From: Stictocephala bisonia
Lineage: Eukaryota > Arthropoda > Insecta > Hemiptera > Membracidae
Length of the DNA: 64,000 bases
Direction: 5' to 3'
Assembly: GCA_035578905.1 (NCBI GenBank)
Contig: JAQJVL010000323.1
Location: 62,001-126,000 of the forward strand
The notes under the pieces were generated by a model, which saw only the letters and a program-made list of their open reading frames with translations, ran no database searches and was not told where the DNA came from. The position numbers and the translations under genes were made by a program. Of this stretch, positions 59,654-64,000 are shown in pieces (position 1 is the stretch's first letter; each line of letters starts with the position of its first letter).

Positions 59654-60669
59654 CCCTAGATGTGGCGGTCACTTTTTCCCTCAGTGGCGGGTCGTTTTTG
59701 GTGAATTTGGAAGGGTTTTTTATAAAATTCGTAAAAAATAATATATTATAATAAAAGTACTGTTGTGTGGTATCAAACTGTTCACAAGAATGTAGGCTAT
59801 CAGATAATACATAATTCATAACCTAAAATTTTTTATTTTTTTTATGTTATGTAACATATGAAAATTTTTTTAAATTTATGCGGAAAATAGGGGGGGGGAC
59901 TACCCCCTAAGATCAATGTTGTGATGAGAAAAAAAGAAATGTGAGATTGCCAAAATGTTCTAAATTTTATCTAGTTTCAGGAAATATATAGTTTATATAG
60001 GTTTGTAAGTAAAAATATTTTTTATAAATTTATAACTGAATTGAATTCAGTTTTACTGAAAAATGGTCACCGCGGTTACTACGACATTCAAAAATATGTA
60101 ACACAATTTCTATAAACACTAGAGAGTTCTATTATATACTAAAATTTAGCTAAAGACATGCTCTATTATGGTATGCAAACTTACATTGGTGTCCATGGGT
60201 GTAGGCCTGGTGAAATTGCAGGGTTCAGTGGATGTTTCTGAAGTTCGGAAGCCAAATCAGAAGAATTTTGTGTTTATGATGAATTTGAAGAATGTTTTTA
60301 GATGCACTATGTTGAAAAACTGTCTGTTTATTGAAAATATAGTTAATTTAGGTTAAAATAAAAGAAATTTGGTGTAATTTGGATAAAAAATGATAAATGT
60401 AGAAAATTTTGAATAAAAAAGTGTGGCTTCCTTCTTCAACATTCACGACTTTACGAATATTGCCGCTAGAGTGCAGGGGTGTCGTGTAGCATATCGTTGG
60501 AATCGTCTGTTTACGGTGATTACGTAGAGTATAAAAACATTGATGTAGCTCAATATTTACGGATTTTATATATGATTTACCGCGAACGGAAAATGTTTCG
60601 AAATTTCGATAAATGCCACTTGGGCGAACGAAAAATGTTTTGAAATTTCGAAGAATGCCACATGGAGGG
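59654..60669. mobile_element. Non-autonomous piggyBac-like MITE, 1,016 bp, TTAA duplication
   Basis: Left TTAA-CCCTAGATGTGGC (TTAA 59650-59653), right GCCACATGGAGGG-TTAA (TTAA 60670-60673). Subterminal copies are AGTGGCGGGTCGTTTTT at the left and ATGCCACTTGGGCGAACG at the right. A G homopolymer is at 59891. No transposase inside; different family from 33703-34517. In intron 6. Confidence 0.8.
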
Positions 60670-61752
60670 TTAAACTAGCTGAGTGTAAGTTTAGACACAC
60701 AGTGAAAAATTGTATGCCACTTTCAGAATTTGAAAAAACTTGTGGTAATCATTACCAGAAAAGGGTTATGAAGCTTTTTTTAATTGATAGGCTGTCTCCA
60801 AGAAAGGACCTAGTTCAGTTGAAAAAGCACTACTACTATTAAGAAAGGAAGTAGTTTTATTGAGAAGCACTTTTAAAATATCAACCTTAATAAATGCATT
60901 TAAATGGCTAACCAACGTATGTCTTGCCAGGGATTTTTTAGAATATGCCAAGTAAGTTAGATATTGCTCTTCAATCCAATCAATATTATTATTGTTATTT
61001 TTTTTCTAATTGAAGGACAAGTGATTTTGGAGACAATTTGTACATAGAGTGACTTAATTAAATAATTACTACACATGATCTATAAAATACAAAACCAAAT
61101 AAGTTCTTTAATTAAGAATATAATAAAACATTTCAATATTTTTTGTATTTATATTTATTAGTGGAGCTTTATTTTCAGATCATAAATTTTAGTTGTAGTC
61201 TCCAGTGGAAAGAAGATAGACTTGAGTTAGTTATACCATTTATTTTATAAGCACACAAATAGATTTCCCATCCAATGTTAAAATTTATATCTCAAATTAT
61301 CAGCTGTTTGTGGTCCATTGTAGAGTACTAAAGTAGTCCCATGTAAATGTAATGCAGTAAAAAACCAGCTGTGGTTGCACACCTTACTAACTAACCAAAT
61401 TAGTGGCACAAATTTTCCTTATACATGTGATATTAAAAAAAAAAAATAATAATATAGTAAAGGGTCATACCAAGAACTGAATTAGACCTAGAATGTGAAC
61501 CTAATGTAGCATTGCGTCATGGAAATGACGGCTGTAACATCAATGTTGAAGTCATCAGCAATGATGAATTTCAACATTTTAAGATAGAAGAGTGTAAAAA
61601 GAGAGTAAGAGGTTTTTTTAATGTAATGACATGCCCTAATTGTAAAATTCAATTTGATCCGTGAGCAGTAATTTCAGTGTGTAAAACTAAAGGTTGTAGA
61701 TAAATGTTGGATAGATTGTTTCATTGAAATTCTTTAAAAATGATTTGTTGTA

Positions 61753-62491
61753 CAGTACAACCTCGGTTATCCGGCCTAATGTGGTGAATGTCAGGCCGGA
61801 TAAAACATAAGTCATAAATAACTTAGTTTTATTGGAGAAACACGTTTAGTAACTAATAAAAGACAGCATGCGTAAGCGAGCCATCTACGATTGCATGTGA
61901 CGCAACACACTCTGCAGCAATTGTAATGAAACGAATTATGTTTATCACGATCGCCAACTTTGACCCTGCTTTAAAATACAATACGAAATATACTTAAAAA
62001 TACTATTGTGTTTTAATTAGGCTAAAAAACACTTACTCACTTATAATAAACCACTGTTTAAAAAAAGGAGAATATGTGTTCACTCCACTATATAAACAAC
62101 AGACTGACAATGCCGAGGGTGTGTATGTAAAATGAACTGTTACACTTCCCCTACTCCCAAAATGGACTCTTCCATCCAGCCACACTGAACAAAAGTAAAG
62201 AACATTGCCAGCTCGGATCTTCGGGTGCCTTATTAAGTTATTACGCAGTAATAAACAACCGCTTGTTGAGAGAGCATTGATTATATAGGGAATATATATA
62301 ATAAATGGTAGTAGTTAATACAGCAAAATGCAAAACCAAAAAATTTGTATATGCTATTTGCGTTTCAAGATGAAATGCGCTTCTGATCAATTGCACTTTT
62401 ATCTTGTAAATAATTTTTATTGTTATCTACTTGCCAAACCGAATGACACAGTCTGTCGGATAAAGCGAGGCCAGATAATCGAGGTGTACTG
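61753..62491. mobile_element. pogo/Tigger-like MITE, 739 bp, TA duplication
   Basis: CAGTACAACCTCGGTTATCC at the left and GATAATCGAGGTGTACTG at the right, flanked by TA. The interior shares TTTATCACGATCGCCAAC and GACAGCATGCGTAAGCG-type segments with the reverse complement of 44543-44985 and is ~300 bp longer. It ends 285 bp before exon 7. Confidence 0.8.
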
Positions 62492-62776
62492 TATCAGTAA
62501 TATGTTCCATTATTATTTAAAAATTTATAGGAGGTAATTAAATATATGTTGAATTATTCATCTTGATTTGAGTATTTTATTTAATTAACAAATCTTGAGC
62601 TATTGAAAGAAGGAATGATTCTAAAAGTTACTTTTTCCAGCATTAGAAACTCGTTGGTTCTAAAGAAATTGACCTTAGCAATCAAGTTATATTTTATATA
62701 ATGTTTTCCGAAATGACCAGAAACAAATTATATCCTTTTATAGATTTGTTGTTTTGTTTTATTTTTTTTATTTTAG

Positions 62777-62916
62777 GAAAAGATTCTGGTATCGGAGGAG
62801 CGTCTCAACATTCTTAAGTATATGAAATATCCGAATGTTTTTACAACAAACAAGAACAATTCTCGGATCTTTGTTAAAGAAATGCATGAAATCAGCAGAT
62901 CATTTTTGCACAATTT
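62777..62916 (+). CDS. DCLRE1B: Apollo-like nuclease, exon 7
   Basis: Acceptor attttag, donor gtaagt; 140 nt, phase 0 in and 2 out. Reads E-K-I-L-V-S-E-E-R-L-N-I-L-K-Y-M, then N-V-F-T-T, and ends E-M-H-E-I-S-R-S-F-L-H-N. In Apollo this covers the strand-helix pair (V-x-x-x-R-x-x-L-L) and the segment up to the (M/H)-E-I motif before the last beta-CASP part. The next exon is outside the window. Confidence 0.92.
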
Positions 62917-63844
62917 GTAAGTTCAACTTTTCTTTATTATAATACATATATAACTAGAGCTGTGATTAGTTCTGTACTGCCTTGTTTAAGTTATGACATA
63001 CGAGGGTATTAGGTAAATTAATTTGCTAACATACAATCTGTTGTTGGATTATTGTAATAATAATATAAAATACAATTTATGTTATATTTTTGCTCATTTT
63101 GCGTTATATATGATACTAACTGAAATTAATTCATGTTTTTGAAGTCTTATGAAACTGTTTGTATCACTGATTAAATTTGTATAAAAATAAAATAAAGCTA
63201 GTTGTGTTCCCTGTTAAGTCAACCAGGGTTATTAGTAAATTATACGCAATTCTCAATATCAAAAAATGAATGTTGGCAAAGTAACAATCTTATTTGCAAT
63301 GTACAAAATAACAGCATGTATTGATTTCAGTTTAGAATTATAATTATGTAGACTTATAATCCTTATCTTAAGCAAACACATTGCGGGCAGGTGTACATAT
63401 CCTGTGTCATAGGTCTTTGTTTAACACAAATTGCTCGTAATTCTTATTGCTGTTGCTAGACAGAGTTTGATTTCAATCACCCAGTTACATTATTTGTATT
63501 GTTGTTATATTCAGCTGTGGTAGATAGGCCACTCATAAGTAGTTTACACTGTGTTTTTCGTCAGTTTTGTTTGTTGCAGTAAATGAGGATCAGTGTCACT
63601 ATGGACAATAATTTATGTTCACATATCAATTTATTTTAATTATAGAGTATTTGTATCCAAGAGTATGCATTATTAATCAAAATATAACAGTTCATGTCTT
63701 TTTTTTTTAATAAAGAAGTGCAGTGAACGATAGCAGAACGTTCAACTGTTAGTGCACAACTACTGGTTGTTGCAGCGAATCTCTAGCTGTCAGGACCGCT
63801 TGAGTTTTCTCCCTCCTCAATGAGTCAGCTGTTTCTATTTCATT
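62917..63844. other. Intron 7, first part
   Basis: AT-rich; no exon matching the next Apollo segment and no element recognised. Confidence 0.55.
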
Positions 63845-64000
63845 ATTCACCAGTAAGACGGATATGAGGGAAAATTAGTATGATGAGTTTAGATGAACAA
63901 GTGTAGTCATTGTTACTAACTAAGGCTGACTGTTTTTCATAAAGAGCTATTAATAGCCCAATGGCTAAGGCATTTAGGGAACCTAGAGCTTTACGTGGAA
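63845..64000 (-). repeat. Dispersed repeat family copy 6, inverted, cut by window edge
   Basis: The reverse complement matches the 3' half of copy 1: TTCCACGTAAAGCTCTAGGT, GCCATTGGGCTATTAATAGC, GTTAGTAACAATGACTACAC. Confidence 0.8.

Larger units (their letters stand above)
35486..64000 (+). other. DCLRE1B: Apollo-like nuclease gene, overall extent (3' end outside window)
   Basis: Seven exons in phase, joined by GT/AG introns of about 4.6, 3.7, 7.2, 0.9, 2.5 and 7.8 kb and one running past the edge. The ~249 residues cover the metallo-beta-lactamase fold and the start of the beta-CASP region. Apollo resects 5' ends in interstrand-crosslink repair and, in vertebrates, processes leading-strand telomere ends. 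Apollo rather than SNM1A or Artemis is favoured by the short N terminus ending in V-D-Y-W close to the first exon boundary and by HSDHTVGL. No promoter motif could be identified upstream. Remaining exons must lie beyond 64000. Confidence 0.9.

Overview
This is 64 kb of AT-rich, intron- and repeat-heavy animal DNA, almost certainly from an insect. Evidence for an insect: an interstitial (CCTAA)n run matching the insect telomere unit TTAGG, insect-type piggyBac, pogo/Tigger and hAT-like elements, and several non-LTR retrotransposon remnants. Hemiptera is my guess, not a demonstration. One 498-base assembly gap (N) lies at 32403-32900.

The only host gene I can support is on the + strand, from 35486 to beyond the right edge. 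Seven in-frame exons (35486-35560, 40164-40283, 44004-44139, 51297-51388, 52301-52398, 54918-55002, 62777-62916) encode about 249 residues of a SNM1/Pso2-family metallo-beta-lactamase/beta-CASP nuclease. It is closest to Apollo (DCLRE1B), the 5' exonuclease of DNA crosslink repair and telomere-end processing. All junctions are GT/AG and all phases agree. The long introns carry most of the right-hand mobile DNA: a 1.05-kb foldback, a dead piggyBac transposase, pogo/Tigger-type MITEs, tRNA-derived SINEs and several degraded reverse transcriptases.

The left edge (1-3977, - strand) is the 5' part of an LTR retrotransposon. In transcription order it shows a ~1.2-kb LTR candidate, a TGGCGCC primer-site candidate, a ~300-nt leader and a 557-codon coiled-coil Gag-like ORF. 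A single TGA in a TGA-CAA-CTA context follows, and the same frame then continues as an SGNH-hydrolase domain that runs off the window. This looks like programmed stop-codon readthrough joining Gag to an esterase-like domain, and it is the most interesting item here.

From 4 to 27 kb the window is satellite-like: arrays of 130, 82, ~166, 184, 76 (about 68 copies), 69 and ~134/135 bp, interrupted by a hAT-like MITE, piggyBac-like termini and a 1.5-kb foldback. From 27 to 35 kb there are minisatellites, a non-LTR fragment, the gap, and two TTAA-bounded piggyBac-like elements. One of these has three ACGTCCGG/CCGGACGT palindromes exactly 44 bp apart. A dispersed ~430-bp family of unknown class occurs six times in both orientations. 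I found no rRNA, functional tRNA gene or CRISPR array.
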